Source of the DNA: Massilia sp. R2A-15
Lineage (GTDB): Bacteria > Pseudomonadota > Gammaproteobacteria > Burkholderiales > Burkholderiaceae_D
Assembly: GCF_030704305.1 (NCBI RefSeq)
Contig: NZ_CP131935.1
Location: 4,712,001-4,776,000, forward strand
Direction: 5' to 3'
Length of the DNA stretch: 64,000 bases
Each line of letters begins with the position of its first letter. The stretch's first letter is position 1. A model generated the notes under the pieces. That model saw nothing but the letters and a program-made list of their open reading frames with translations. It had not been told where the DNA came from and ran no database searches. Shown here piece after piece: positions 18,270-27,600 of this stretch. The position numbers were made by a program, and so were the translations under genes.

Positions 18270-19183
18270 CAGTCGGCCGGCTGGATCGAGAACACGCCCG
18301 GCGCCGGCGTCGAGCACGGCTCTTCGTCGAACGCGATATCGCCCATCGGGTTGGCCACGCCATCGGTCTTGAGATCGGTGAAGCCGAACAGGCCGCGGTC
18401 CATCAGGTGCGACGGCACCACCGTCGACAGCGACGAGAAGATGCTCTCGACGCGGCCCGGATACTTCTTCTCCCACTCGCGCATCAGGCCCTTGATCTGC
18501 TTGCGCTGCAGGTTCTCCTGCGATCCGCACAGGTCGCACGGGATGATCGGGAACTGTTTCACTTCCGCGTAGCGGGTCGAATCCTCTTCCTTCACATACG
18601 CCATCGGGCGGATCACCATGTGCTTGCCGTCGTCGGACACCAGCTTGGCCGGCATGCCCTTGAGCTTCCCGCCGAAGAACATATTCAGGAAGAAGGTCTC
18701 GAGGATGTCGTCGCGGTGGTGGCCCAGCGCGATCTTGTTGCAACCCAGTTCATCGGCCACGCGGTACAGGATGCCGCGGCGCAGGCGCGAACACAGCGAA
18801 CAGGTGGTCTTCCCTTCCGGGATCAGGCGCTTGACGATGCTGTAGGTATCCTGGTTCTCGATGTGGAACGGCACGCCCAGCTTCGTCAGATACGCAGGCA
18901 GGATATCGGGCGGGAAGTTCGGCTGCTTCTGGTCCAGGTTCACCGCGACGATGTCGAACGTGATCGGCGCGCGCTCGCGCAGCGTCATCAGGATGTCGAG
19001 CAGGGCGTAGCTGTCCTTGCCGCCCGACAGGCACACCATCACCTTGTCGCCGTCCTCGATCATGTTGAAGTCGCCGATCGCCTGGCCCACCAAGCGGCAC
19101 AGGCGCTTGTGCAGCTTGTTGTTCTCGTACGCTTCCTTGTCGCTGGCCGCCTTTGGCTCCATCAGTGCTGCTGCGCTGCTCAT
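18269..19183 (-). CDS. ttcA: tRNA 2-thiocytidine(32) synthetase TtcA
   Basis: This 304-residue PP-loop ATPase has [15 protein letters not shown] (PP-loop, about residue 54) and the paired CxxC motifs TTCSLCSR and IPCDLCGS that hold the Fe-S cluster. [14 protein letters not shown] is also present. It thiolates cytidine 32 in certain tRNAs. It overlaps folB upstream by 4 bp (ATGA) and the PPC gene downstream by 1 bp, so it is the third gene of a coupled four-gene operon. Confidence 0.96.
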   Translation of the reverse strand: MSSAAALMEPKAASDKEAYENNKLHKRLCRLVGQAIGDFNMIEDGDKVMVCLSGGKDSYALLDILMTLRERAPITFDIVAVNLDQKQPNFPPDILPAYLTKLGVPFHIENQDTYSIVKRLIPEGKTTCSLCSRLRRGILYRVADELGCNKIALGHHRDDILETFFLNMFFGGKLKGMPAKLVSDDGKHMVIRPMAYVKEEDSTRYAEVKQFPIIPCDLCGSQENLQRKQIKGLMREWEKKYPGRVESIFSSLSTVVPSHLMDRGLFGFTDLKTDGVANPMGDIAFDEEPCSTPAPGVFSIQPAD

Positions 19184-19578
19184 GCTTCATCCTTGATATG
19201 GAAAACTTCAACGCCGACGCCTTCGCAGTCGGGATACACGTCCGGCTTCATCGTCGATACGCGCACCGCGCGCACCCGCGGATGCGCCAGCATCGCGCGC
19301 GCGACGTCGTCGACCAGCGTCTCCTGCAGGTGCACGTGGCCCTGCGCCATGCGCCGCGCGACGGTCTCGCGCATGAAGTCGTAGTCCACCACTTCTTCCA
19401 GGTGGTCTTCCTTCGGCGTGGACTGCGCCAGCGGGATGTACAGGTCGACGTTGATCAGCACGCGCTGCTCGCCGCGCTTTTCGAAGTCGTGGACGCCGAT
19501 GTTGATCATGACTTCGTAATTGCGCAGGAACAGCCGGCGGCAATCGGCGAGTCTCGGGTGGGTCAGTGCGGACAGCAT
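19180..19578 (-). CDS. folB: Dihydroneopterin aldolase FolB
   Basis: This 132-residue protein has the FolB pattern [20 protein letters not shown], with [36 protein letters not shown] and the C-terminal [21 protein letters not shown]. It cleaves 7,8-dihydroneopterin to 6-hydroxymethyl-dihydropterin and glycolaldehyde in folate synthesis. The frame is open upstream, but the ATG at 19578 with AAGG before it gives the standard N-terminus. It starts 8 bp after the SDR gene and overlaps ttcA by 4 bp. Confidence 0.95.
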   Translation of the reverse strand: MLSALTHPRLADCRRLFLRNYEVMINIGVHDFEKRGEQRVLINVDLYIPLAQSTPKEDHLEEVVDYDFMRETVARRMAQGHVHLQETLVDDVARAMLAHPRVRAVRVSTMKPDVYPDCEGVGVEVFHIKDEA

Positions 19579-19586
19579 GGTAAGCC

Positions 19587-20366
19587 TTATTTGGTGAGGA
19601 ACATCACGTCGCGCGGCAGCGGCATCAGGTGCTGGCCGCCGTCGACGAGTAGGGTGGTGCCGGTGATCGCGCGCGCCTGCGCCAGGTAGCAGACCGCGTC
19701 GGCCACATCCTGCGGCAGGCTCGATCGGCCAAGCGGCGTGGCCTGGTGCGCGCTGGCGAAGCCGGCCTCGGTCTGGTCGCCCGAGACCATGGTGATGCCG
19801 GGCGCCACGCCGACCACGCGCACCGCCGGCGCCAGCGCCTGCGCGAGCATCGTGGTGGCCGTCTGCAGCGCGGCCTTCGACAGCGTGTACGACAAAAAAT
19901 CGGGATTCAGGTTGGCCAGTTTCTGGTCCAGCAGGTTGATGACGACGCCTTGTTCGCCGCTTGGCGTCGCCGCGTGCAGCGCCTGCGCCAGCAGGATGGG
20001 GGCGGCCACGTTGGCCTGCATGTGCGTCGCCAGCAGCGCCGGCGAGAAATCGGCGGCGCTGTCGTATTCGAACAACGATGCATTGTTGACCACGCAGCCG
20101 ATCGGCCCGAGCGCGTCGATCGCGCGCGCCAGCAGGCCGCGCACCGCGCCTTCGTCGGCCAGGTCGCATTCGAGCAGCGCGGCGCGCCGGCCCAGCGCGC
20201 GCACGGAGGCGGCGGTTTCTTCGGCCTCGGCACGCGAACTGCGGAAGTGGATCGCCACGTCCCAGCCGGCCTGCGCCAGCCCGAGCGCGATCGCGCGCCC
20301 GATGCGCCTGCCCGCGCCCGTGACGAGGGCCGCCTTGTGCTGTCCGTTTGCCGGTGAATTTGTCAT
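19587..20366 (-). CDS. SDR family oxidoreductase, probable FolM-like pteridine reductase
   Basis: This 259-residue classical SDR has the N-terminal cofactor motif ALVTGAGRRIGRAIALGLAQ, with NNAS at about residue 90 and YTLSK as the catalytic YxxxK. The TGxxRRIG form with Arg residues favours NADPH and is characteristic of pteridine reductase/FolM-type SDRs. Its place directly before folB supports a role in dihydrofolate or dihydromonapterin reduction. The family is certain; the pteridine role is an inference. Confidence 0.85.
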   Translation of the reverse strand: MTNSPANGQHKAALVTGAGRRIGRAIALGLAQAGWDVAIHFRSSRAEAEETAASVRALGRRAALLECDLADEGAVRGLLARAIDALGPIGCVVNNASLFEYDSAADFSPALLATHMQANVAAPILLAQALHAATPSGEQGVVINLLDQKLANLNPDFLSYTLSKAALQTATTMLAQALAPAVRVVGVAPGITMVSGDQTEAGFASAHQATPLGRSSLPQDVADAVCYLAQARAITGTTLLVDGGQHLMPLPRDVMFLTK

Positions 20367-20375
20367 GTCGATAAA

Positions 20376-20395
20376 TTATGCAAAAAACTGCATAA
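20376..20395. promoter_or_regulatory. Palindrome in divergent SDR/MidA promoter region
   Basis: TTATGCA-AAAAAC-TGCATAA is a 7-bp inverted repeat placed about 10 bp before the SDR start and 37 bp before the methyltransferase start. Its position in a 65-bp divergent gap suggests an operator. No regulator is assigned. Confidence 0.3.
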
Positions 20396-20431
20396 ATTGT
20401 TAGTGTGTGCCGTTGTCGCTACAATGCCATC

Positions 20432-21574
20432 ATGTCCCTACCCGAACCCGATAGCGACGCGCTGGCCGCGTCCCACGCCTTGCAGCAGCTGATCGCCGGC
20501 GAGATTGCGCAGCAATCCGGCGCCATCACGTTTGCCCGATTCATGGAACTGGCGCTGTATGCGCCGCGGCTTGGCTACTACAGCGGCGGCGCCGCAAAAT
20601 TGGGCAGGGACGGCGATTTTACAACGGCGCCCGAGATCAGCGCGCTGTTCGGCGCCACCGTGGCCCGCGCCGCAGCCTCTATTATCGCCCAAAGCGCGCC
20701 GAATATCCTCGAATTCGGCGCCGGCACCGGCAAACTGGCGCGCGATGTGCTCACCGCGCTGGCCGAAGACGGCGTCCACGTCGACAGCTACGCCATCGTC
20801 GAACTGTCCGGCGAACTGCGCGCGCGCCAGCAGGAGGCGCTCAAGGACTTCCCGCAGGTGCGCTGGCTCGATGGCTTCCCCGACACCTTCAGCGGGGTCG
20901 TGCTGGGCAACGAGGTGCTCGATGCGATGCCGGTCGAACTGGTCACCAAGACGCCGGAAGGCTGGCGCCAGGTGATGGTTACCATCGAAAACGGCCGCTT
21001 CGCCTTCGCCGACCGCGCGCCCGACGCGGCGCTGGCCGCGCACATCGAGCGCCAGGTCCCGGACGCCGCGCATCTCGACATCGGCTACCTGACCGAGGTG
21101 CACCCGGTGGCCACCGGCTTCATGGCCACGCTCGCGCACATGATGCAGTCGGGCGCCGCGATCCTGTTCGACTACGGCTTTCCGGGCCACGAATATTATG
21201 TGGACGACCGCAGCGCCGGCACCCTGATGTGCCACTACCGCCATCACGCCCATCCCGACCCGTTCTACCTGCCCGGCCTGCAGGACATCACGGCGCACGT
21301 CGATTTCACCGCGATGGCGGTGGCAGCGCAGGACGCCGGCATGGAGGTGCTGGGCTACATGAGCCAGGCCGCGTTCCTTCTGGGCGCCGGCATCAGCGAG
21401 CTGCTGCTGCGCACCGACCCGGCCGACGCGATGCGCTACCTGCCGCAGGCGAACGCGGTGCAGAAGCTGGTGTCGCCGGCCGAAATGGGCGAATTGTTCA
21501 AGGTGCTGGTGGTCGGCAAGGGCGTCGCGCTGCCGGACCGGATCGCCGAAACCGACCGCAGCCACCGCCTGTAA
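20432..21574 (+). CDS. MidA/NDUFAF7-family SAM-dependent methyltransferase
   Basis: This 380-residue protein shows the DUF185/MidA signature: ITFARFMELALYAPRLGYY, GDFTTAPEIS, the SAM-binding ILEFGAGTGKLARDVL (about residues 90-105) and VLGNEVLDAMPVE. DYGFPGHEYY follows. The eukaryotic homologue NDUFAF7 methylates an arginine of a complex I subunit; the bacterial target is not established. The chosen ATG at 20432 gives the common N-terminus. An upstream in-frame start exists at 20405. The J-domain gene follows after 6 bp. Confidence 0.9.
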   Translation: MSLPEPDSDALAASHALQQLIAGEIAQQSGAITFARFMELALYAPRLGYYSGGAAKLGRDGDFTTAPEISALFGATVARAAASIIAQSAPNILEFGAGTGKLARDVLTALAEDGVHVDSYAIVELSGELRARQQEALKDFPQVRWLDGFPDTFSGVVLGNEVLDAMPVELVTKTPEGWRQVMVTIENGRFAFADRAPDAALAAHIERQVPDAAHLDIGYLTEVHPVATGFMATLAHMMQSGAAILFDYGFPGHEYYVDDRSAGTLMCHYRHHAHPDPFYLPGLQDITAHVDFTAMAVAAQDAGMEVLGYMSQAAFLLGAGISELLLRTDPADAMRYLPQANAVQKLVSPAEMGELFKVLVVGKGVALPDRIAETDRSHRL

Positions 21575-21580
21575 GCCTTC

Positions 21581-22480
21581 ATGGCCAAGATCCATACCCA
21601 TTACGACAACCTGAAAGTGGCGCGCATGGCGCCCCAGGAAGTCATTCGCGCCGCCTACAAGGTGCTGACCCAGAAGTACCATCCCGACAAGAACCCGGGC
21701 GACGAGAAGGCCGCGCGCATCATGGCCATCGTGAACACCGCCTACGGCATCCTGTCCGACCCGGCGCGGCGCAAGGAGCACGACGACTGGATCGCGGCCG
21801 AGGAAATGGAAATCGCCTGGATCGAGAGCGCTCACGCCGACGCCCCCGGCGCGTGGGAGCCGCGCACGGTGGAGGCAGCGCCGCCGTACCGCGTGATGCG
21901 CGATCCCAGACTGTGGCTGGCGCTGATCGCCTGCTTCGGCGCCGGCTGCGCCGCCGGCTTGCTGCTGGTGGAACAGCCCAAGGTGCTGCCGGTGGCGCTG
22001 GCGTCGGTGCTGAACGGCGCCGCGCCGCTTCAGCCGGCCGCCGACGCGCTGGCGCCGAAGCCGCAGCTGGCGGAAGCGGCCGCGTTGCGTCCCTCGGGCC
22101 TCAAGGCGCTTGCCGTCACCCAGCTGGCGGTGCCGGCCCACGCCCCCGACTGCGATTCCGAACTGCGCGCGCAGGTGGCGCCGAACGGCGAGCCCTGGCC
22201 CGCGTCCTCCGGCTACGTCGACGGCTACCCGGTGGCCAATCCGGGAGAGGAGATGCAGGTCATGGTGGACAATTCGGCCAATGCGGCGGCGGTGTTCGTC
22301 AAGCTGTACGACCTGGATCGCCGCGCCAACGTGCGCCACGCCTATGTGCTGCCGCACGAGTCGCTGTCGATCGACAAGCTGGCCGCCGGCCGCTACGAAG
22401 TGCGCTACCAGGACGTCCTCGAGGCCGGCGCGAAGACCGGCTGCGCGGAGCAGCTGAAGCAGGCCGCCGCCGCGCCCTGA
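21581..22480 (+). CDS. Membrane-anchored J-domain protein
   Basis: This 299-residue protein has an N-terminal J domain (residues about 5-70) with the HPD motif in KYHPDKNPGDEKAAR. It lacks the Gly/Phe-rich and zinc-finger regions of DnaJ. A single membrane segment follows (LWLALIACFGAGCAAGLLLV, about 107-126), and the C-terminal region is of unknown fold. It would recruit DnaK at the inner membrane. It lies 6 bp after the MidA-type gene, so co-expression is likely. Confidence 0.85.
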   Translation: MAKIHTHYDNLKVARMAPQEVIRAAYKVLTQKYHPDKNPGDEKAARIMAIVNTAYGILSDPARRKEHDDWIAAEEMEIAWIESAHADAPGAWEPRTVEAAPPYRVMRDPRLWLALIACFGAGCAAGLLLVEQPKVLPVALASVLNGAAPLQPAADALAPKPQLAEAAALRPSGLKALAVTQLAVPAHAPDCDSELRAQVAPNGEPWPASSGYVDGYPVANPGEEMQVMVDNSANAAAVFVKLYDLDRRANVRHAYVLPHESLSIDKLAAGRYEVRYQDVLEAGAKTGCAEQLKQAAAAP

Positions 22481-22562
22481 GGCGCGCTCGCTACCGAATC
22501 GCTGGACGGGCGCCGCCGTTTAGTGATAATTTGGACATCGAAACGATGCCGGGGAGCGAAGC

Positions 22563-24122
22563 ATGGACGATGACCTTGACGACGACTGGCTGATCGACGA
22601 CATCGACGCCGGCGAGGACGCGGGCCTGGCGCCGGCCGCCCAGCGCCCGTGGCGCGTGCTGATCGTCGACGACGACGCCGACGTGCACGCGGTCACCCGG
22701 CTGGCGCTGCGCAACGTCAGTTTCAAGGAGCGCGAACTCGAACTGTTCTCCGCCTACAGCGGCGCCGACGGCCTGCGCGTGCTGCGCGAGACGCCCGACA
22801 TCGCGCTGGTGCTGCTCGACGTGGTGATGGAAACCGAGGACGCCGGCCTGGTGCTGGCGCGCCGCATCCGCGAGGAGCTGGGCAACCACACCGTGCGCGT
22901 GGTGCTGCGCACCGGCCAGCCGGGGCAGGCGCCGGAGCAGCGCGTGATCATCGACTACGACATCAACGACTACAAGGCCAAGACCGAGCTGACCACGCAG
23001 CGTCTGTTCACCGCGGTCATCTCGGCCCTGCGCGCCTACGAAACCCTGACCATGCTCGAACGCAGCCGCGCCGGGCTGGCCAAGATCCTGGCCGGCGCCA
23101 CCAACCTGTACCAGGCCGGCTCGCTGCGCGAATTCGCCTCCGGGGTGCTGGGCCAGGTCAGCGCGGTGCTCGACATCGGCGCCGACGGCATGCTGTGCGT
23201 GATGGAGGCGGCGCCCGGCTTTGACCCCGCGGTGCTGGCAGCCACCGGCGCCTGGGCCGCGCTGGCCGGCGTGCCGCAGCTGCCGCCCGATCACCCGCTG
23301 CGTCCGGCCATCGATCGCGCGCTGCGCGGGGAAGCCGGCGCGGACGAACAGCGGGCCACTGTGCTGCCGATCCACACCCGCCAGCAGCGGCGCCTGTGCA
23401 TCGCGGTCAGCCCGCCGCTGCCGCGCGCGCCGATCCAGAGCGACCTGCTCGAGCTGTTCTGCCAGCGCATCGGCTCGGCTTTCGACAACCAGTACCTGTT
23501 CGACCAGGTGCGCCAGACCCAGGAATCGACCGTCGCGGTGCTGGCCGAAGTGGCCGAATACCGCCATCCCGGCGCGCTGGAACACGTCGGCCGGGTCAGC
23601 GGCCTGTCGGCGCGCATCGCCGCGCGCATGCTCGAACGCGGCGCCAGGGATCCGGAACTGACGTCCGAGCTGGTGGCCCTGATCGGCCTGGCCAGCGTGC
23701 TGCACGACGTGGGCATGATGGCAGCCTTCGATCCGCCCGACGAGCCGGACCAGCTCACGCCCGAGCAGCGCGTGGCGATGCAGCGCCACACCGAGATCGG
23801 CCGCTCGGTGCTGGAGCGCGCCGCGGCGCGGGTCGGCGGCGCCAGCTACCTGGCCTATGGCGCGCTGGTGGCCGGATCGCACCACGAGCGCTGGGACGGC
23901 GGCGGCTACCCGCGCGGCCTGAAGGGCGCCGAGATTCCCCTGTGCGCGCGGATCGTCGCCGCGGCCGACGTGTACGACGCGCTGGTCCACGACCGCAGCT
24001 ACAAGCAGGCCTGGAGCACGGCCGACGCGCTGGCCTATTTCCGCGAACAGAGCGGGCGCCACTTCGATCCGGAGGTGGCGGCCGCCCTGATCGAAGTGGC
24101 AAGCGAGGAGCCGCCGATTTAA
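22563..24122 (+). CDS. Response regulator with DUF3369 and HD-GYP phosphodiesterase domain
   Basis: This 519-residue protein has an N-terminal receiver domain (VLIVDDDADVHAVTR, with a phosphoacceptor Asp near residue 86 in VLLDVVME) and a central DUF3369-type GAF-like region. The C-terminal HD-GYP domain has LHDVGMMA (HD, about 380) and SHHERWDGGGYPRGLKG (GYP, about 450). It is predicted to hydrolyse c-di-GMP under control of a histidine kinase that is not encoded next to it. GGGGAG lies before the ATG. It heads a run of signalling genes on the plus strand. Confidence 0.94.
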   Translation: MDDDLDDDWLIDDIDAGEDAGLAPAAQRPWRVLIVDDDADVHAVTRLALRNVSFKERELELFSAYSGADGLRVLRETPDIALVLLDVVMETEDAGLVLARRIREELGNHTVRVVLRTGQPGQAPEQRVIIDYDINDYKAKTELTTQRLFTAVISALRAYETLTMLERSRAGLAKILAGATNLYQAGSLREFASGVLGQVSAVLDIGADGMLCVMEAAPGFDPAVLAATGAWAALAGVPQLPPDHPLRPAIDRALRGEAGADEQRATVLPIHTRQQRRLCIAVSPPLPRAPIQSDLLELFCQRIGSAFDNQYLFDQVRQTQESTVAVLAEVAEYRHPGALEHVGRVSGLSARIAARMLERGARDPELTSELVALIGLASVLHDVGMMAAFDPPDEPDQLTPEQRVAMQRHTEIGRSVLERAAARVGGASYLAYGALVAGSHHERWDGGGYPRGLKGAEIPLCARIVAAADVYDALVHDRSYKQAWSTADALAYFREQSGRHFDPEVAAALIEVASEEPPI

Positions 24123-24233
24123 CTATTTCCCGTTCCTGCCGTTATATACTCTTTGCGGGAAATCGCCGCGATGCGCTCGTGGTGGGCATGGCATGGGCAA
24201 GCCGGCGCGCAGGGTATGACAGGAAGACAACAG

Positions 24234-25862
24234 ATGAATGAACTAAACGGACTCTCGGCGCTGATCATCGAACCGCATGCTGGCATGCGCGCGAGCATCC
24301 ACAACATGCTGGGCCTGTGCGGCCTGACCAGGATCGACCACGCCGGCAGTGCGAACAACGCGATCAAGCACCTGGGCCTGAAGAGTTTCGACCTGATCCT
24401 GTGCGAGTACGACCTCGAGGGCGGCCAGGACGGCCAGCAGCTGCTCGAAGACCTGCGCCACCATAAGCTGATCACGCTGTCGACCATGTTCTTCATGGTC
24501 ACCGCCGAGGGCAACTACGGCAAGGTGGTCAGCGCGGCCGAACTGGCGCCGACCGACTACATCCTCAAGCCGTTCACCGCCGACCGCCTGCTTGAGCGCA
24601 TCGGCCGCGCGCTGGAAAAGCGCAACGTGTTCATGCCGGTGTACCAGTTCATGGAGGCGGGCAACCAGCGCGACGCGATCGCCGCCTGCATCGAGGGCAT
24701 GAAGGCGCATCCGCGTTACGCGATCGACTTCATGCGCCTGCGCGCCGAGCTGCACATGTTCCTGGGCGAGCCGGCCGAAGCGGAGCCGATCTACAAGCAG
24801 CTGTTCGAAGCGAAGGCGATCGCCTGGGCCAGGCTGGGACTGGCCAAGACGCTGTTCATGCGCGAGCGCTACGACGAAGCGCGCGAGATGCTCGAGGAGC
24901 TGGTCGACACCAACAAGAAGTTCGTCGATGCCTACGACTGGCTCGCCCGCACCCACGCCGCGGCCGGCGCGCTCGACAAGTCGCAGGCGGTGCTGGCCGA
25001 GGCGGTGGCGGTGTCGCCGCATGCGGTGCGGCGCCTGCGCAAGCTGGGCGAAGTGGCGCTCGAATCGGGCGACACCGACACCGCCGAGAAGGTGCTCAAG
25101 CAGGTGATCAGCAAGGCCAAGTACTCCGAGTTCCGCGATCCGGAAGACCATGTGAAGCTGGTGCAGACGCTGGTGCGCAAGGGCGACCCGGTGCAGGCGG
25201 CGGCGGTGATCCGCGACCTCGACAAGACCATGGGTGGCCAGAAAAACACCGTCGTATGCAGCGCGATCTCCTCGGCGATGGTGCACGAATACACCGGCAA
25301 CGAAGTGCGCCTGGCCGAATCGCTGACCGCCGCGCTGGCCGGCGCCAGGGACGCGGCGGGACTGTCGGCCGATGTCAAGATGGAACTGGCGCGCAACTGC
25401 CTGCAGAACAACATGGAGGAAGGCGCCGCCGAGGTGATGGGCGACGTGATGCGCAATGCCTCGAACAACGCGGCGATGGCCAAGGCGATGGAGGTGTTCC
25501 AGAAAGCCGGGCGCGGCGACCTGGCCGCCAGCGTCGCGCAGCAAAGCCGCCAGCAGGTGGTCGACCTGGTGGCCGCCGGCGCCAACAAGGCCAAGGAAGG
25601 CGACTACAAGGGCGCGGTGGCCCTGATGACCGAGGCGGTCGCCAAGCTGCCGGACAATCCGCAGGTGGCCTTCAACGCCGCCGTCGCGGTGCTCAAGTGC
25701 CTCGAAAACCTGGGCTGGGACGCGCGCCTGGGCCAGTACGCCCTGACCCTGATCGACAACGTGCGCCGGCTCGACCCGGTCAACCCGAAGCTGCCGGCGC
25801 TGGCCGGGCTGCACCAGCAGATCTTGAAAAAATACGACAAGGCCGGCGCCAGGAAGGCCTGA
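24234..25862 (+). CDS. Receiver domain-TPR protein (response regulator)
   Basis: This 542-residue protein has an N-terminal receiver domain (phosphoacceptor Asp in LILCEYDLEGGQDGQQ, switch Lys in DYILKPF). It is followed by about 400 residues of TPR-like helical repeats and has no DNA-binding or enzymatic output. It probably works by protein contacts. The ATG at 24234 is chosen because AGGAAG is at good spacing; an in-frame ATG exists at 24216. It lies between the HD-GYP regulator and an HDOD protein and may be their scaffold. Confidence 0.88.
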   Translation: MNELNGLSALIIEPHAGMRASIHNMLGLCGLTRIDHAGSANNAIKHLGLKSFDLILCEYDLEGGQDGQQLLEDLRHHKLITLSTMFFMVTAEGNYGKVVSAAELAPTDYILKPFTADRLLERIGRALEKRNVFMPVYQFMEAGNQRDAIAACIEGMKAHPRYAIDFMRLRAELHMFLGEPAEAEPIYKQLFEAKAIAWARLGLAKTLFMRERYDEAREMLEELVDTNKKFVDAYDWLARTHAAAGALDKSQAVLAEAVAVSPHAVRRLRKLGEVALESGDTDTAEKVLKQVISKAKYSEFRDPEDHVKLVQTLVRKGDPVQAAAVIRDLDKTMGGQKNTVVCSAISSAMVHEYTGNEVRLAESLTAALAGARDAAGLSADVKMELARNCLQNNMEEGAAEVMGDVMRNASNNAAMAKAMEVFQKAGRGDLAASVAQQSRQQVVDLVAAGANKAKEGDYKGAVALMTEAVAKLPDNPQVAFNAAVAVLKCLENLGWDARLGQYALTLIDNVRRLDPVNPKLPALAGLHQQILKKYDKAGARKA

Positions 25863-25893
25863 CGCGGCCATCTGAACCAACACGGAACGAGTT

Positions 25894-27435
25894 ATGGCAG
25901 TCGATCAAACCCCGCAAGGCTACAGCAACGAGACGCGCCGCGTGCGCGCCGCGCTGATGAACAAGGTATGCGGCGACGAGGACATGTTCGCGCTCGGCAC
26001 CTCGGTGGCGCGCGTGGTGCAGATGGCGTCGTCGGACGACCAGGGCACGCACGACCTGGCGTACTACGTGCTGTCGGACGTCGCGCTGACCCAGCGCATA
26101 CTGCGCCTGTCCAACACGGCCACCTACCGCACCTCGTCGGGCACCTCGGTCACCACCATTTCGCGCGCGATCTCGCTGCTCGGCTTCGACAACGTCAAGA
26201 CCACCGCGCTGGCGATGCTGCTGGTCGATGCGCTGTCGAACAGCGCCCACGCGCAAAGCGTGCGGGTGGAACTGGAAAACGCCCTGTGCGCCAGCCTGGT
26301 CGGCCGCGAGGTCGCGCGCAGCAGCGCCTACCAGGGCGCCGAGGAAGCCTCGATCGCCGCGCTGTTCAAAAATCTCGGCCCGCTGCTGGTGGCCACCCAC
26401 GAACATGCGCGCTACCGCGAAATCGCCGCGCTGACCGCCACCGGCAAGCACACGATCGGCCAGGCCTCGCAGATGATCCTCGGCTGCAGCTACGACACCC
26501 TGTCCGAAGCGGTCATGGCCGAATGGAAGATTCCTGATTCGATCGTGCGCTCGCTGGCCGCGCCGCCGCCCGGGATCCAGAAGCCGGCGGCCAGCCGCGC
26601 CGAGTGGATGCGCCAGGTGGCCGCGTTCAGCATGGAGGTATCGCAGCTGCTGGCGCGCACCGCCAACCCGGCCGCCACGCCCGATGCGCGCCAGCTGCTC
26701 AAGCGCTACGGCGCCGCGCTCGGCATCGACGCCGACCAGATGGAAGACCTGTTTACCACCGTGCAGGACAACATGACGGGCCTGTTGCAGAGCATGAGCA
26801 TGCAGCCGCGCCCGCGCGTCGAGGAGCCGGCGGCGGAGGGCCTGCCCAACGTGCTGCTGCTGGCGACGATGGACGCAGGCGAGAGCGCCGACGAGATGTT
26901 CTACCCCAGCGGCAAGCCGTACAACGCGCGCGAGCTGCTGCTCTCCGGCGTGCAGGACGTCACCCAGATGCGCGCCTCCGGCAACGCCCAGCTCAACGAC
27001 GTGGTGCAGGCGGTGCTCGAGACGCTGTACCGCAGCATGGGATTCCGGTTTGCGACCGTGTGCCTGAAGGACCCGCGCAGCGGCCAGTTCCGCGCGCGCC
27101 TCGCGTTCGGTGAAGACCATCAGCGGCGCCAGCTCGGGTTCAGCTTTCCGATGGCGTCGTCGCGCGACCTGTTTCACCTGTCGATGGAAAACGACGCCGA
27201 CCTGATGATCGCCGATGCGGGCAGCGCCAAGATCCGCGCCCTGCTGCCGGCCTGGCACCGCGCGCTGCTGCCGGACGCGCGCAGCTTCATCGTGCTGCCG
27301 CTGGTGGTGGGCAAGGTGCAGCTCGGCCTGTTCTACGCCGACCGCACCGAGCCGGCGCCGGAAGGGGTGCCGCCCGACGAGACCCAGCTGATCAAGGCGC
27401 TGAAAGCCCAGGTCTTGCTGGCGCTGACGCCTTGA
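25894..27435 (+). CDS. HDOD domain protein with C-terminal GAF-like domain
   Basis: This 513-residue protein has an N-terminal HDOD domain (LAYYVLSDVALTQRILRLSN, then VTTISRAISLLGFDNVKTTAL). After a linker, it has a C-terminal GAF-like region (RSMGFRFATVCLKDPRSGQF ... FIVLPLVVGKVQLGLFYADR). The HDOD fold is a non-catalytic HD relative that mediates signalling. Its place after the receiver-TPR and HD-GYP genes, with a 31-bp gap, suggests one c-di-GMP or two-component output unit. Confidence 0.9.
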   Translation: MAVDQTPQGYSNETRRVRAALMNKVCGDEDMFALGTSVARVVQMASSDDQGTHDLAYYVLSDVALTQRILRLSNTATYRTSSGTSVTTISRAISLLGFDNVKTTALAMLLVDALSNSAHAQSVRVELENALCASLVGREVARSSAYQGAEEASIAALFKNLGPLLVATHEHARYREIAALTATGKHTIGQASQMILGCSYDTLSEAVMAEWKIPDSIVRSLAAPPPGIQKPAASRAEWMRQVAAFSMEVSQLLARTANPAATPDARQLLKRYGAALGIDADQMEDLFTTVQDNMTGLLQSMSMQPRPRVEEPAAEGLPNVLLLATMDAGESADEMFYPSGKPYNARELLLSGVQDVTQMRASGNAQLNDVVQAVLETLYRSMGFRFATVCLKDPRSGQFRARLAFGEDHQRRQLGFSFPMASSRDLFHLSMENDADLMIADAGSAKIRALLPAWHRALLPDARSFIVLPLVVGKVQLGLFYADRTEPAPEGVPPDETQLIKALKAQVLLALTP

Positions 27436-27449
27436 GAATGCCGCAGTCC

Positions 27450-27476
27450 GGGGTCTGGTCCTGCGGACCTGACCCC
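27450..27476. repeat. Family A REP unit (left of convergent intergenic region)
   Basis: GGGGTCTGGTCC-TGC-GGACCTGACCCC is followed by ATG. It is paired in inverted orientation with the unit at 27567-27593 across a 90-bp spacer. Confidence 0.82.
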
Positions 27477-27506
27477 ATGTCGAGAGTTTCGACGGCATCG
27501 AGCGCA

Positions 27507-27538
27507 CAGGAGCTTTTTTCGGGTACCGAAAAATCCTG
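27507..27538. terminator. Bidirectional hairpin terminator between convergent genes
   Basis: CAGGA..TTTTTCGG-GTA-CCGAAAAA-TCCTG is a long symmetrical stem with A and T tracts on opposite arms, so it can terminate transcription from both sides. It lies between the HDOD gene and the convergent GGDEF/EAL gene and between two inverted REP units. Confidence 0.6.
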
Positions 27539-27566
27539 TTTCGACAGTTTGCGGCGAGTTCAAAAT

Positions 27567-27593
27567 GGGGTCAGGTCCGCAGGACCAGACCCC
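27567..27593. repeat. Family A REP unit (right of convergent intergenic region)
   Basis: AAAAT followed by GGGGTCAGGTCC-GCA-GGACCAGACCCC ends 8 bp before the stop codon of the minus-strand GGDEF/EAL gene. Confidence 0.82.
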
Positions 27594-27600
27594 GTCCTGG

